Source: an uncultured Tateyamaria sp. (GTDB lineage: Bacteria; Pseudomonadota; Alphaproteobacteria; Rhodobacterales; Rhodobacteraceae). Taken from it: 64,000 bases of DNA. The stretch lies in assembly GCF_947503415.1 (NCBI RefSeq), contig NZ_CANNDS010000002.1:372001-436000 (forward strand). Direction: 5' to 3'. The number at the start of each line of letters is the position of its first letter. Positions within the stretch are counted from its first letter, which is position 1. The notes beneath the pieces were generated by a model. That model had not been told where the DNA came from. It searched no databases and was given only the letters and a program-made list of their open reading frames with translations. Made by a program: the position numbers and the translations under genes. Below, piece after piece: positions 44,071-55,749 of the stretch.

Positions 44071-44117
44071 GGGGGTGCACAGGGGGTGTACGGGGGGTGC
44101 ACGCGGGGTGACACCCC
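44071..44117. repeat. G-rich tandem repeat upstream of prfC
   Basis: Three units of about GGGGGTG(C/T)AC follow one another (44071, 44082, 44093). A fourth, degenerate one forms the dyad GGGGTG-A-CACCCC (44105-44117). It lies in the divergent space between the BrnA-like gene and prfC and could be an operator array. Confidence 0.45.
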
Positions 44118-44121
44118 GGTG

Positions 44122-44150
44122 TTGCCCCCTTTGACGCCCCCCGATATAGG
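44122..44150 (+). promoter_or_regulatory. Promoter giving a leaderless prfC mRNA
   Basis: TTGCCC (44122-44127), 17 nt, TATAGG (44145-44150). The A of the prfC ATG (44157) is seven bases after the -10, where transcription should start. No ribosome site lies in front, so the mRNA may be leaderless. Confidence 0.45.
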
Positions 44151-44156
44151 GCAGAT

Positions 44157-45767
<1,611 letters not shown>

Positions 45768-45771
45768 CACC

Positions 45772-46509
45772 ATGAGCGACGCAGACAGCCCCATCTATCA
45801 TGGCGGGTATGCGGCGCTCATGAGGTTTCTGGAACGGCGGCAACGCCCGTTTCAGAACGCCGCCGATCTTGTTCCGCCGATCGATACGGACCTTACGACC
45901 CTTTGGACCACCCAAGTCCCCAAAACAACGCTGAAATACTCTGACACGCCACGCTACGATGTGCGCCGCAAGTATCTGGAATTGCAGATGGAGTTCGAAG
46001 GTCAACCAGAGATCTTTAGACTGCTCGCCCTGCTGATCGCGATGTCGCGGCGAAACGACCCGCCGCCCGATGCGATGCCCCTGTTCTTTCGTATGTGGCG
46101 CGAAGACGGGCAAAAACTGGCCGCTGCCTTGTCCGTGCGATGGCTCATATCATCCGCAACCACATTTGCCGATTGCGGCGAAACAAGCGATCAAAGGGCG
46201 CTCGGGATGGGGCTTTCAACCCTGTTCGACCTCATCAAGCTCCATGACAGCGAGCGTCGCTCCACCGGAAAACCGGGACATGAAAAAATGAAATTCGTTC
46301 GCCATCTCAGACGCCCGCCACTGGGTCTTGGCATGCCGCCCTACTCCATCGAAAAAGGCGACGTGGACAAGGTGATGCTGGCGCGACTTTGGCAATTGGC
46401 GGAACGTGATGAAACGATACAACCCTTGGCCGTCCGCATGCTCCGAATGCTGATGGAGGACCGATCCACGATCTTTGGGCGCATGCAGGCCTACAAGGTG
46501 CCAGAATGA
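45772..46509 (+). CDS. Protein of unknown function, coupled to glycosyltransferase
   Basis: A 245-residue, helix-rich, Arg/Leu-rich protein with no motif I recognise and no signal peptide. It lies four bases after the prfC stop. Its last four bases (ATGA) are the start of the glycosyltransferase gene. It may be a partner or regulator of that enzyme. Confidence 0.6.
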   Translation: MSDADSPIYHGGYAALMRFLERRQRPFQNAADLVPPIDTDLTTLWTTQVPKTTLKYSDTPRYDVRRKYLELQMEFEGQPEIFRLLALLIAMSRRNDPPPDAMPLFFRMWREDGQKLAAALSVRWLISSATTFADCGETSDQRALGMGLSTLFDLIKLHDSERRSTGKPGHEKMKFVRHLRRPPLGLGMPPYSIEKGDVDKVMLARLWQLAERDETIQPLAVRMLRMLMEDRSTIFGRMQAYKVPE

Positions 46510-47435
46510 CCTGGGGTATTTGCGCCACCGTCCTCGCACCGACAGAGACGATCCTGAAGTTCGCCGCCTACCACTTGGAACAGGGTGCGCATCGGCTCTA
46601 CCTCTACTTGGACAGCGACAATCAGGATGCGTATCACGTCTTGAAACGACACGCGAAAGTACGCGTTCGCATGTGTGACGTGGGGTATTGGGCGAAGGTG
46701 TCCGGGCGCCGTCCTCTCAAACATCAGGTGCGTCAGACCGTCAATGCAACCCATGCCTACAACCGCCCCACCGAAGTGGACTGGCTGACACATATCGATG
46801 TGGATGAATTCCTCGTTTCAAACCAACCCATCTCTGACATCCTTGGGTCCGTGCCTGCATCGCGAAACTGTCTGCGCGTTCGTCCGATGGAACTGCTGGG
46901 CGGTTCCAGGACGGCATTCAAGACATTCATCGCCGCACCAAATCGACCCACGCTCGTGCGCAAGATATATCCGGATTTCGGTCAATACCTGCGCGGTGGC
47001 TTTGTAAGCCATGTCGCGGGAAAGGTATTTGTTCGCAAGGGCTTGCCTGACATTACAGTCAAAATCCACAACGCGTTTCAAAACGACGTCGCCTTCGCCG
47101 ACACACTGGAACTGGAAGCGGTCCAATTGGCCCATTGCCACGCAGCATCCTGGGACGCATGGCGCGCGGCCTATGACTACCGGCTGGACAAAGGGTCCTA
47201 CCGCGCGGAACTCAAACCCGCGGCAGAAGCAGGCAGCAGCGCCGTGAACAAACACGCGCTGTTTCAACAGTTGCAGGACGAAGAAGGCGAAGCTGGCTTG
47301 CGGCGGTTCTACGACGAAGTCATTGGCGACTCCGCTGATCTGCGCGCGCGCCTGTCTGCGCATGGGCTTCTGCGCGAGGTTGACTTGAATTTGGAAGCGG
47401 CTTTGGCCAAGCACTTCCCCAACGCCACGGTTTGA
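46506..47435 (+). CDS. Glycosyltransferase family 2 (DVDEF type)
   Basis: A 309-residue relative of the three transferases at 6-12 kb. The start has the shortened form TVLAPTETILKFAAYHLEQG, and the metal motif is HIDVDEFL. The end differs from the 6-12 kb enzymes. Cytoplasmic; donor and acceptor unknown. It shares ATGA with the preceding gene. The stop overlaps the -35 of a candidate promoter for the helicase gene. Confidence 0.75.
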   Translation: MTWGICATVLAPTETILKFAAYHLEQGAHRLYLYLDSDNQDAYHVLKRHAKVRVRMCDVGYWAKVSGRRPLKHQVRQTVNATHAYNRPTEVDWLTHIDVDEFLVSNQPISDILGSVPASRNCLRVRPMELLGGSRTAFKTFIAAPNRPTLVRKIYPDFGQYLRGGFVSHVAGKVFVRKGLPDITVKIHNAFQNDVAFADTLELEAVQLAHCHAASWDAWRAAYDYRLDKGSYRAELKPAAEAGSSAVNKHALFQQLQDEEGEAGLRRFYDEVIGDSADLRARLSAHGLLREVDLNLEAALAKHFPNATV

Positions 47436-47460
47436 CGCCAAGCAGCACCTTTGCTATGCA
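47432..47460 (+). promoter_or_regulatory. Candidate promoter for the RhlE-type helicase
   Basis: TTGACG (47432-47437), 17-nt spacer, TATGCA (47455-47460). The -35 box includes the stop codon of the glycosyltransferase gene. It would leave a leader of about 90 nt, consistent with the regulated leaders of RNA-helicase genes. Confidence 0.35.
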
Positions 47461-47559
47461 CGCGCAGCATGTCGGGGCATCGCGCCTCCGTTTGGGCCAC
47501 TCGGGCCGACATCATCAGACGCCGCGGGCCAAGTCAGTGTCCGCAACCTACGGACATAC

Positions 47560-49017
47560 ATGACAAAATTCTCTGATCTGAACCTGAATCCAAAGGTCCT
47601 GAAAGCCATCGACGAAGCGGGTTACGAAACCCCAACACCCATTCAGGCCGGCGCGATTCCCGCAGCCCTTGATGGGCGCGACGTTCTGGGCATCGCCCAG
47701 ACCGGCACCGGCAAGACCGCCAGCTTCACCCTGCCCTTGATCACGCAACTGGCCCGGGGCCGTGCGCGGGCGCGGATGCCGCGCAGCCTTGTGCTGTGCC
47801 CCACCCGTGAATTGGCCGCTCAGGTGGCCGAGAATTTCGACACCTACGCCAAGCATGTGAAGCTGACCAAGGCGCTGCTGATCGGTGGTGTGAGCTTCAA
47901 GGAACAGGACATCCTGATCGACAAGGGCGTCGACGTTCTGATCGCCACACCCGGTCGTTTGCTGGACCATTTTGAACGCGGCAAACTGATCCTGAACGAC
48001 GTGAAGGTCATGGTCGTGGACGAAGCCGACCGGATGCTCGACATGGGGTTCATCCCCGATATCGAACGCATCTTTGGCCTCACGCCCTTTACCCGGCAGA
48101 CCCTGTTCTTCTCCGCCACCATGGCGCCCGAGATTGAGCGGATCACAAACACCTTCCTGTCGAACCCCGAACGTATCGAAGTGGCCCGCCAAGCCACCGC
48201 GTCCGAGACGATCACCCAAGGCGTGGTCATGTTCAAAGGCTCGCGTCGTGATCGCGAGGCGTCGGAAAAGCGCAAGGTTCTGCGCGGTCTGATCGATGCC
48301 GAGGGCGAGAAGCTGACCAACGCGATCATCTTCTGCAACCGCAAGACGGATGTGGATATCGTCGCCAAGTCTTTGAAAAAATACAAATATGATGCTGCCC
48401 CGATCCATGGCGATCTGGACCAGTCGCAGCGGACACGCACGCTGGACGGTTTCCGCAATGGCGAGTTGCGCATCCTTGTGGCCTCTGACGTGGCCGCCCG
48501 TGGTTTGGACGTTCCGTCCGTCAGCCACGTGTTCAACTTCGACGTCCCCGGCCACCCCGAGGATTACGTGCACCGCATCGGTCGGACGGGTCGCGCGGGT
48601 CGTGAAGGCAAGGCGATCACCATCTGCATCCCGCGCGATGAAAAGCAGTTCGATGCGGTCGAAAAGCTGATTCAGAAAGAGATCCCGCGCCTCGACAACC
48701 CGGTTGCTACATCCAAACCAGCGGCGGCGGAAAAGTCGGACACCGAAGAAAAACCAAAATCCACACGCAGCCGGTCGTCGCGTTCCAGTTCAGCGCCCAA
48801 GCCCGAGCCGAAGGCAGAAGCCGCCGTCGAAACGGCGCCGGAGACAAAGGCCGAAACACCACGCGAAGAGACATCTTCGTCGCGGTCCCGCAGCCGCTCC
48901 TCTTCCAGCCGCAGCCGGTCATCGCGCGATGATCGCGGTGGCAACAAGGTTGTGGGCTTGGGCGATCACACGCCCAGCTTCATCGGTCTGAGTTTCGAAG
49001 AGCGTATGGCGAGCTAA
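47560..49017 (+). CDS. rhlE: RhlE-type DEAD-box RNA helicase
   Basis: A 485-residue DEAD-box helicase: Q-motif (NLNPKVLKAIDEAGYETPTPIQ), Walker A AQTGTGKT, DEAD box VDEADRMLD, SAT motif and HRIGRTGRAGREG. The C-terminal ~120 residues are a low-complexity tail of Ala/Glu and then Arg/Ser dipeptides (SSRSRSRSSSSRSRSSRDDR), which likely binds RNA. It is followed by the best terminator of the window. Confidence 0.9.
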   Translation: MTKFSDLNLNPKVLKAIDEAGYETPTPIQAGAIPAALDGRDVLGIAQTGTGKTASFTLPLITQLARGRARARMPRSLVLCPTRELAAQVAENFDTYAKHVKLTKALLIGGVSFKEQDILIDKGVDVLIATPGRLLDHFERGKLILNDVKVMVVDEADRMLDMGFIPDIERIFGLTPFTRQTLFFSATMAPEIERITNTFLSNPERIEVARQATASETITQGVVMFKGSRRDREASEKRKVLRGLIDAEGEKLTNAIIFCNRKTDVDIVAKSLKKYKYDAAPIHGDLDQSQRTRTLDGFRNGELRILVASDVAARGLDVPSVSHVFNFDVPGHPEDYVHRIGRTGRAGREGKAITICIPRDEKQFDAVEKLIQKEIPRLDNPVATSKPAAAEKSDTEEKPKSTRSRSSRSSSAPKPEPKAEAAVETAPETKAETPREETSSSRSRSRSSSSRSRSSRDDRGGNKVVGLGDHTPSFIGLSFEERMAS

Positions 49018-49042
49018 GGCACTCAAGCCATTGAATGAAAAA

Positions 49043-49060
49043 GGCGGGCCAGGGCCCGCC
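49043..49060. terminator. Bidirectional rho-independent terminator
   Basis: GGCGGGC / GCCCGCC pair over 7 bp around a CAGG loop. A run of A precedes it and T-rich sequence follows. It lies between the convergent helicase and rnj genes and can end transcripts in both directions. Confidence 0.85.
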
Positions 49061-49068
49061 TTTGTCGT

Positions 49069-50739
49069 TTAGTGCATCCGGCTGATCACAACCGTCACTT
49101 CCGGCTTCTTGCCAATCTCGTCCTGCGCCGACTTCCTCACAATCCGCCTCAGCGCTTCCGTCAGGCTGTCATCATCGCGCAGCGTCTTGGCATCTGCCCG
49201 ACCCAGAAACTGGTTCAGGTCCTCTTCCAGTACCTCTACCAACGCGGCATTGCTCCGCCCTGTCTCAGCCAGCCCCATCAATTCGCACCACGGCTCACCC
49301 AGCGGCTCATCCTGTTCATCCAAAATCAGCGTCACTGTCACGTGCCCGTTCAGCGCCATGCGGATGCGGTCGCGGACCACACCGTCCAACGCACCGATTT
49401 TGACCGAACCGTCCAGATAGGTGCGGCCGGTCTCAATGTACTCTGCGACCTTCGGCGCATTGCCCGAGAGGTCGATCATCATCCCGTTTACAGCCAGCAC
49501 ACCGGTGCGCCCCTTGGCGCCCGCCATCTTCACATGCTCGCGCAGGTGCCGGTGTTCGCCGTGCATCGGCACCACGATCTGCGGGTTCACAATGTCCTGC
49601 AATCGCTCAAGGTCCGGTCCGTTGGCATGGCCTGACACGTGATAAAGACCGGAGGAGTCATCAACCACATCCACACCCTTCTCGCTCAACTGGTTCATGA
49701 TGCGGATCACGCCGCGCTCGTTGCCGGGGATCGTCTTTGAGGAAAACAGGAACAGATCGCCCTCTTTCAACTCCAGCCCCATATACTTGCCGTTGGCGAG
49801 TTGCGCCGACGCCGCCCGGCGTTCGCCCTGCGACCCGGTGACAAGCAACATAAGGTTCTCGCGCGGAATGCTCTTGGCATCCTCAGGGCTGACAACGGAT
49901 GGAAACTCCGTCAGCACGCCCGTCTCAATCGCGGCCTCGATCATACGCCGCATGGCGCGACCCAGCAGCACGATAGACCGCCCTGCCCGCTCGCCCGCCT
50001 CGGCCAGCGTTTTCACGCGTGCCACGTTCGACGCAAAGGTGGTCGCGACCACAATGCCAGTGGTGTGCCCGCGCACCAGCTTCTCGATCTCCGGGCCCAC
50101 GGACAGTTCTGACCGACCGGGATGCGGGGAAAAGATGTTGGTAGAATCGCAGACCAACGCCTTGACCCCATCCTTGCTCACCTCGGCCCACAACTCGGGA
50201 TCAAACGGCTCGCCCACAATCGGGGTCGGGTCCAGTTTGAAGTCACCGGAGTGGATCACGCGCCCTTCGGGGCTGTCGATGATCAGCGCGGCACTTTCGG
50301 GGATCGAGTGGGACATGGGCAGGAAGCCAACGTTAAACGGCCCCGCCTGCACCTGATCGGGCCAGCCCGCCACAACCGTCACCGCATCTTCCGGGTGCCC
50401 ATGCTCGTCCATCTTGCGCCGCGCGATATTCGCGGTGAAGGGGCGGGCAAACACAGGCGCACCCAGTTGGTCATAGGTGTGGGCAACCGCGCCCACGTGG
50501 TCTTCATGCGCGTGGGTGATGAAAATCCCGTCGATCCGGTCTTTGCGTTCAGCCAACCACGTGATGTCCGGCAGGATCAGGTCCACACCCGGCGTTCCGT
50601 CCATATCGGGAAAGGTCACGCCCAAATCCACCACGATCAGGCGTTCCTGATCCGGTGCACCATAGCCATAGACATAGGCATTCATGCCAATTTCACCCGC
50701 TCCCCCAAGGGGCAGGTAGATCAATCGTTCACTGCTCAT
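49069..50739 (-). CDS. rnj: Ribonuclease J
   Basis: A 556-residue metallo-beta-lactamase-fold RNase with the zinc motif THAHEDH, further beta-CASP histidines (SGHANG, MHGEHRHL) and a C-terminal domain. It has 5'-3' exo- and endonuclease activity in mRNA and rRNA processing. Last gene of the nuo-birA-coaX-rnj transcript, four bases after coaX. Confidence 0.95.
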   Translation of the reverse strand: MSSERLIYLPLGGAGEIGMNAYVYGYGAPDQERLIVVDLGVTFPDMDGTPGVDLILPDITWLAERKDRIDGIFITHAHEDHVGAVAHTYDQLGAPVFARPFTANIARRKMDEHGHPEDAVTVVAGWPDQVQAGPFNVGFLPMSHSIPESAALIIDSPEGRVIHSGDFKLDPTPIVGEPFDPELWAEVSKDGVKALVCDSTNIFSPHPGRSELSVGPEIEKLVRGHTTGIVVATTFASNVARVKTLAEAGERAGRSIVLLGRAMRRMIEAAIETGVLTEFPSVVSPEDAKSIPRENLMLLVTGSQGERRAASAQLANGKYMGLELKEGDLFLFSSKTIPGNERGVIRIMNQLSEKGVDVVDDSSGLYHVSGHANGPDLERLQDIVNPQIVVPMHGEHRHLREHVKMAGAKGRTGVLAVNGMMIDLSGNAPKVAEYIETGRTYLDGSVKIGALDGVVRDRIRMALNGHVTVTLILDEQDEPLGEPWCELMGLAETGRSNAALVEVLEEDLNQFLGRADAKTLRDDDSLTEALRRIVRKSAQDEIGKKPEVTVVISRMH

Positions 50740-50743
50740 TGCT

Positions 50744-51517
50744 TCAGTTATTATCCTTGTTAAAGCGATGGATGACCGTCAGGCCATGCATCGTCAAATC
50801 ATCTTGAAAGTCGTCAAACAGCTTTTCAGTCTGTTGAAACAAGGGGGCGAGGCCCCCCGTCGATATCACGCGCATGTCGCGGGCGCGTTCCGCTTTAATT
50901 CGGGCACATATCTCACGGACAAGGCCCACGTAACCCCAAAAGACACCGGACTGCATGCAAGCCACCGTGTTGGTGCCCACAACAGCCTGAGGTTTGGTGA
51001 TGTCGACATGTGGCAAGGCGGCGGCGGCGTTGTGCAGCGCCTCAAGGCTCAGGTTCACGCCGGGGGCAATCACCCCGCCGACATAAGCGCCATCGGTATC
51101 AACCACGTCAAAGGTCGTGGCCGTGCCGAAATCCACCATGATGAGGTCGCCGCCATACAGATCATGGCCCGCCACCGTATTCACCAACCGGTCCGGCCCC
51201 ACTTGTGTCCCCTCATCCACACGCACATCCACCGGCAGCAGGCAATCGGGCTTGCCCACCACAATGGGCCGCGTGTTGTAGTACCGGTCGGCAAAAACCC
51301 GAAGGTTGAACACCACGCGCGGCACGGTGGACGAGATGATGATGTCGGTGATCTCAACATCAATCTTTTGAAACTTCATCAGCGTCGACAGCCAGACATA
51401 GTACTGATCCGCCGTGCGTTGCCACTCCGTCGAAGTGCGCCACGTGCCGATGAACGCCTCACCATCCCAGATGGAGAACACGGTGTTGGTGTTGCCGCAA
51501 TCAATGGCCAGAAGCAT
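50744..51517 (-). CDS. coaX: Type III pantothenate kinase
   Basis: A 257-residue CoaX (ASKHA fold) with the phosphate-binding DCGNTNTVFSIWDG, the GPDRLVN signature and DFGTATTFDVVD. It performs the first step of coenzyme A synthesis and is insensitive to CoA feedback in this class. The next gene upstream ends four bases from its start. Confidence 0.95.
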   Translation of the reverse strand: MLLAIDCGNTNTVFSIWDGEAFIGTWRTSTEWQRTADQYYVWLSTLMKFQKIDVEITDIIISSTVPRVVFNLRVFADRYYNTRPIVVGKPDCLLPVDVRVDEGTQVGPDRLVNTVAGHDLYGGDLIMVDFGTATTFDVVDTDGAYVGGVIAPGVNLSLEALHNAAAALPHVDITKPQAVVGTNTVACMQSGVFWGYVGLVREICARIKAERARDMRVISTGGLAPLFQQTEKLFDDFQDDLTMHGLTVIHRFNKDNN

Positions 51518-51521
51518 GGGC

Positions 51522-51947
51522 TTACTCCGCTTTTGGTAGAGGTAAGTCGTTCACAACAGCGGCTTCCATAGCAAGGTACAAATCCTTCTCACAAGCTGCG
51601 AACCGCGAATCCAGTGACTCGAACTCGTTCTCAAGTGCCTCGTCTATGTAATCTTCCACCGTCTCGATGGATGGCCCTTCCGTCCCACACCAAAGAAATA
51701 TCGCGTCCTCAAATACGTTCGCCATGGCGTTCACTCGCAAGGCACGTATTGCGGCGGCAGTCTCTTGCACGGGGTCCATAGCAGACCTGTTCAAAAAGTA
51801 CTGAAGATGTCCGCCATTGTTCACCTCTGATTGATACCAATACGCCAAATATAAAGCACGGTCACGTTCATTGAGATGACTGAGTCGAGCTTCCGCCGTT
51901 CGTGCAACAAAACCGTTCCACTTCTCCAATGCCTTTTGGTCGTTCAT
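51522..51947 (-). CDS. DUF4375 family protein
   Basis: A 141-residue protein with the family's VNNGGHLQYFLNRSA motif and an acidic C-terminal helix. Function unknown. It is more AT-rich than its neighbours. It is inserted between birA and coaX with gaps of 10 and 4 bp. ATG 51947 follows GAGGA at seven bases. Confidence 0.7.
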   Translation of the reverse strand: MNDQKALEKWNGFVARTAEARLSHLNERDRALYLAYWYQSEVNNGGHLQYFLNRSAMDPVQETAAAIRALRVNAMANVFEDAIFLWCGTEGPSIETVEDYIDEALENEFESLDSRFAACEKDLYLAMEAAVVNDLPLPKAE

Positions 51948-51957
51948 CGGAGGTTCC

Positions 51958-52713
51958 TCAGAAATAAACATCACCCGCCGGAATGGTGATCCGGGACTTG
52001 GCCGTCTCTAGAACAAGCTGGCCATCCGCGTCCACGTCAACAAATGTACCCGTATGCGTGTCGCGTGTGGTGCGCGCTGTAATAACCTCGCCCAGTTTGG
52101 CGGCCTGCGCCAGCCAAGCCGTACGGATGGGAGCAAAGCCGTAGGTACGGAACTGGTCCTCGTGCCGGGCATAGGCGGTTGCAAGAAGGGTCAGGAAGTC
52201 CTCAGGTGTGACGACTGTGCCCAACGCAGATCTGAGAGCCACGGGTGGGACAGCCCCCTCCTCGACTTCACTTATATCCGGTGCCGAAGCCAGGTTCACC
52301 CCAATCCCAATCGAAAGGTGGGTCAGCCGCGCACCGGCTCCAACACTCTCCAACAGAATGCCAGCAACCTTGCCCCCACGCAGCAACACGTCATTGGGCC
52401 ACTTCAACGCAAAAGCATCCTCGCGTCCGGTCGCCGCAACGAAGGCATCGCGCAAGGCCAAGGACATCACGAATGACCGCAAAGCCGCTTGCCCCGGCGC
52501 TTCATCAATCGGCAACACCAAGGTCGCGGCAAAGTTGCCCGGCGGCATGGCCCAAGCACGCCCACGTCGCCCACGCGCCGCCGTTTGCTCAAGCGCCAGA
52601 ATCCATTCTGGCCCAGACAGGGTCGGCGCGACCCGACCCGCCTCACTCAATGTGGAATCGACGGACGCCAGAACGCGCCGCCCATATCCTTCCGGCCAGG
52701 ATTCATTCTTCAT
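51958..52713 (-). CDS. birA: Biotin--[acetyl-CoA-carboxylase] ligase
   Basis: A 251-residue BirA without the N-terminal HTH, so it is an enzyme only and not a biotin repressor. It has ARGRRGRAW (biotinoyl-AMP loop), LKWPNDVL (catalytic lysine) and GIGVNL. The start is set to ATG 52713. A TTG at 52752 would add 13 residues encoded by a repeat-family element. Confidence 0.88.
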   Translation of the reverse strand: MKNESWPEGYGRRVLASVDSTLSEAGRVAPTLSGPEWILALEQTAARGRRGRAWAMPPGNFAATLVLPIDEAPGQAALRSFVMSLALRDAFVAATGREDAFALKWPNDVLLRGGKVAGILLESVGAGARLTHLSIGIGVNLASAPDISEVEEGAVPPVALRSALGTVVTPEDFLTLLATAYARHEDQFRTYGFAPIRTAWLAQAAKLGEVITARTTRDTHTGTFVDVDADGQLVLETAKSRITIPAGDVYF

Positions 52714-52740
52714 CTTGCTAAATAAACTTCCCCCGGAGGG
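52708..52740 (+). repeat. Intergenic repeat family 1, copy C
   Basis: On the plus strand it reads CTTCATCTTGCTAAATAAAC and ends TTCCCCCGGAGGG. It overlaps the birA start region and the gap to nuoN. Confidence 0.5.
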
Positions 52741-52759
52741 TTGGTCAGCCAAAACGCGC

Positions 52760-54196
52760 CTAGTTCACCAAGGTCAGCGCCGCGGCTGCCGCAGCGCCCT
52801 CGACACCAAACATGTTGATGATGCCCAGCACCATGACCGCAGCTGAGCCCATCAGCATGGCCCACAGGATCGGAGATTTACCGCCGTTCAACCGTTCCTC
52901 CTCCGCGTCGCCAAAATACATGAAGAAGACGATGCGTAGGTAATAATAAGCCCCGATCACAGACGCGATTACCCCCGCGATGGCCAGCCATGCAAGCCCA
53001 CCTTCATAGGCCGCGCGCAGGACATAGAGCTTGCCGAAAAAGCCCAGCATTGGCGGCACACCGGCAAGGCTGAACAGCAGCACCAGCATCGCCAGCGCCT
53101 TGCCCGGCTCACGCTTGGAATACATCTTGAGCGCACCGATCTCGACCACCGGCTGGCCGTCTTTCTCCATCATCAGGATAAAGGCGAAGGTGCCGACATT
53201 CATGGTCACGTAGATCGCCATGTAGACCAGCATCGCCTGCACACCCAGAACAGTGCCCGCAGCCAAGCCCATCAAGGCATAGCCCATATGCGCGATGGAT
53301 GAGAACGCCATGAGGCGCTTGATGTTGGTCTGACCGATCGCGGCGAATGCCCCAAGGAACATCGACAGCACCGACAAAAGCGCCATGATCTGCTGCCAGT
53401 CCGCAACCGCACCACCGAATGCGTCATGCATCACACGGGCAAACAGCGCCATGGCAGCAACCTTGGGTGCTGTGGCAAAGAAGGCAGTGACAGGCGTGGG
53501 GGAGCCTTCATAGACATCGGGTGTCCACATGTGGAACGGAACCGCAGAGACTTTGAACGCAAAGCCCGCCATCAGGAAGACCAGACCAAAGAGCAGCCCC
53601 AGCGACACGCCCTCTTCCGCGACCTGCACGATGCCCGAGAACAGCGTGGTGCCCGCGTAGCCGTAGACCAGCGATGCACCGTACAGCAGCAGGCCCGAAG
53701 ACAACGCACCAAGGACGAAATACTTCAGCCCGGCTTCGGTCGATTTCACGCTATCACGGCGCAGGGATGCAACCACGTACAAAGCCAACGACTGCAATTC
53801 GAGACCCATATAAAGCGCCATCAGATCGCCTGCCGACACCATGGTCATCATACCCACAACGGCCAGCACAACCAGCATCGGATATTCGAACCGCAGCAAT
53901 CCACGCTGCGACATGTATCCTTCACTCATCAGCAGAACGGCAGCCGCCGACACCAGAATTGTCACCTTGGCAAAACGCGAGAACGCGTCGTCGATGAACA
54001 TGCCGCCAAAGGCCACATTTGTGCCCTCACCCGCAAATCCGATCCATGCCGCAATGGCTAGGAACACGGCGGATGTGGCCCAAAGCAACGGCGATGCCAG
54101 ATCGTCCTTGGACGTATAGACCGCCCCGATCAGGCCCAGCATGGCAAAGACGGCCAGCAGGATCTCGGGCAGGATGATGGTCAGATCAGCAGACAT
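52760..54196 (-). CDS. nuoN: NADH-quinone oxidoreductase subunit N
   Basis: A 478-residue antiporter-like membrane subunit (ND2-like) with about 14 segments. It has the conserved KxxVPFH in [15 protein letters not shown] and lysine-bearing helices for proton transfer. Last structural gene of the complex I set. Confidence 0.95.
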   Translation of the reverse strand: MSADLTIILPEILLAVFAMLGLIGAVYTSKDDLASPLLWATSAVFLAIAAWIGFAGEGTNVAFGGMFIDDAFSRFAKVTILVSAAAVLLMSEGYMSQRGLLRFEYPMLVVLAVVGMMTMVSAGDLMALYMGLELQSLALYVVASLRRDSVKSTEAGLKYFVLGALSSGLLLYGASLVYGYAGTTLFSGIVQVAEEGVSLGLLFGLVFLMAGFAFKVSAVPFHMWTPDVYEGSPTPVTAFFATAPKVAAMALFARVMHDAFGGAVADWQQIMALLSVLSMFLGAFAAIGQTNIKRLMAFSSIAHMGYALMGLAAGTVLGVQAMLVYMAIYVTMNVGTFAFILMMEKDGQPVVEIGALKMYSKREPGKALAMLVLLFSLAGVPPMLGFFGKLYVLRAAYEGGLAWLAIAGVIASVIGAYYYLRIVFFMYFGDAEEERLNGGKSPILWAMLMGSAAVMVLGIINMFGVEGAAAAAALTLVN

Positions 54197-54207
54197 TTCA
54201 TTCGTCC

Positions 54208-55749
54208 TTAATTCGAAGCCAGCCGTGTCGCGGCCTCGGCCGCGGCCAGCGCCGTATCATATTGCGTCACAAGGGCGGCCACCGACGGCCCGATGATGTC
54301 GAGGATCAGCGCCGGATACACACCCAGCAGGATCGTCATCACCACCAGCGGGGCAAAGATCGCCTTCTCCCGACGACTCATATCCGTGATGGACTTCAGG
54401 CTTTCCTTGATCAGATCGCCCATCACCACCCGGCGATAGAGCCACAGTGCATAGGCGGCAGAGAAGATCACGCCGGTCGTCGCAACCGCGGCAACCCATG
54501 TGTTCACTTGGAACACCGCCATCAACGTCAGGAATTCACCCACGAACCCGGAGGTCCCCGGCAGTCCCACATTGGCCATCGTGAACAGCATGAAAATCAG
54601 CGCATAGGCCGGCATCCGATTCACCAACCCGCCATAGGCATCGATGTCTCGCGTGTGCATCCGGTCATAGATCACACCGACACACAAGAACAACGCACCC
54701 GAGATGAACCCGTGGCTCAGCATCTGGAAGATTGCGCCGTCCAGCCCCTGCTGGTTCGCCGCAAAGATACCCATGGTCACAAAGCCCATGTGGGCCACAG
54801 ACGAATAGGCGATCAGCTTCTTCATATCTTCCTGCACCAACGCCACGAGGCTGGTGTAGACAATCGCAATCGCCGACATCCACAGCACCAGCGGCGCCAT
54901 TACATCCGACCCCACCGGGAACATGCCGATGGAGAAGCGGATAAACCCGTACCCACCCAGCTTCAACAGGATCGCCGCCAGCACAACAGACCCGGCGGTC
55001 GGGGCCTGCACGTGCGCGTCCGGCAGCCACGTGTGCACCGGCCACATCGGCATCTTCACAGCAAAGCTGGCAAAGAACGCCAGGAACAGCAGCGTCTGCA
55101 TGCCCCCTACGATCTGGATGCCCAGCAGGCTGAAGCTTTCGGTTCCGAACTGGTGGCTCAGCAGCGCTTCGATATCCGTGGTGCTCGCATCCGCATACAT
55201 ACCCACCATCGCCACCAGCATCAGGACGGACCCAAGGAAGGTGTAGAGGAAGAACTTGAAGCTTGCGTAGATGCGGTTCGCCCCGCCCCATATCCCGATG
55301 ATCAGGAACATCGGGATCAGACCCGCCTCAAAGAACAGGTAGAACAGCACCAGATCCAGCGCCATGAACACGCCCAGCATGAGCGTCTCAAGCAGCAGGA
55401 AGGCGATCATGTATTCCTTGACCCGATCCGTCACCGACCACGAGGCTGCAATGACCAAGGGCATCATAAAGGTGGTCAGCATCACAAACAGAACGCTGAT
55501 CCCGTCGACACCCATCTTGTAGGTCAGGCCCATGATCCACGTGCCCTCTTCCACAAACTGGAAGCCGGTGTCGTTGGGATCAAACTCGAACAGGATGAAA
55601 AGCGACGCGATGAACGTGATCACGGTTGTGGCCATAGCCACCCACTTGGCGTTACGCTGCGCCGCCTCATCCTCGCCGCGCAGGAACACAGCCAGGATCA
55701 GGGCCGCAAGCGCGGGCATGAACGTGGTGATGGAGAGAATATTGTCCAT
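54208..55749 (-). CDS. nuoM: NADH-quinone oxidoreductase subunit M
   Basis: A 513-residue ND4-like subunit with 14 segments and the Glu/Lys pair for proton pumping ([26 protein letters not shown]). Start ATG 55749 overlaps the nuoL stop by one base (TGATG). Confidence 0.96.
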   Translation of the reverse strand: MDNILSITTFMPALAALILAVFLRGEDEAAQRNAKWVAMATTVITFIASLFILFEFDPNDTGFQFVEEGTWIMGLTYKMGVDGISVLFVMLTTFMMPLVIAASWSVTDRVKEYMIAFLLLETLMLGVFMALDLVLFYLFFEAGLIPMFLIIGIWGGANRIYASFKFFLYTFLGSVLMLVAMVGMYADASTTDIEALLSHQFGTESFSLLGIQIVGGMQTLLFLAFFASFAVKMPMWPVHTWLPDAHVQAPTAGSVVLAAILLKLGGYGFIRFSIGMFPVGSDVMAPLVLWMSAIAIVYTSLVALVQEDMKKLIAYSSVAHMGFVTMGIFAANQQGLDGAIFQMLSHGFISGALFLCVGVIYDRMHTRDIDAYGGLVNRMPAYALIFMLFTMANVGLPGTSGFVGEFLTLMAVFQVNTWVAAVATTGVIFSAAYALWLYRRVVMGDLIKESLKSITDMSRREKAIFAPLVVMTILLGVYPALILDIIGPSVAALVTQYDTALAAAEAATRLASN

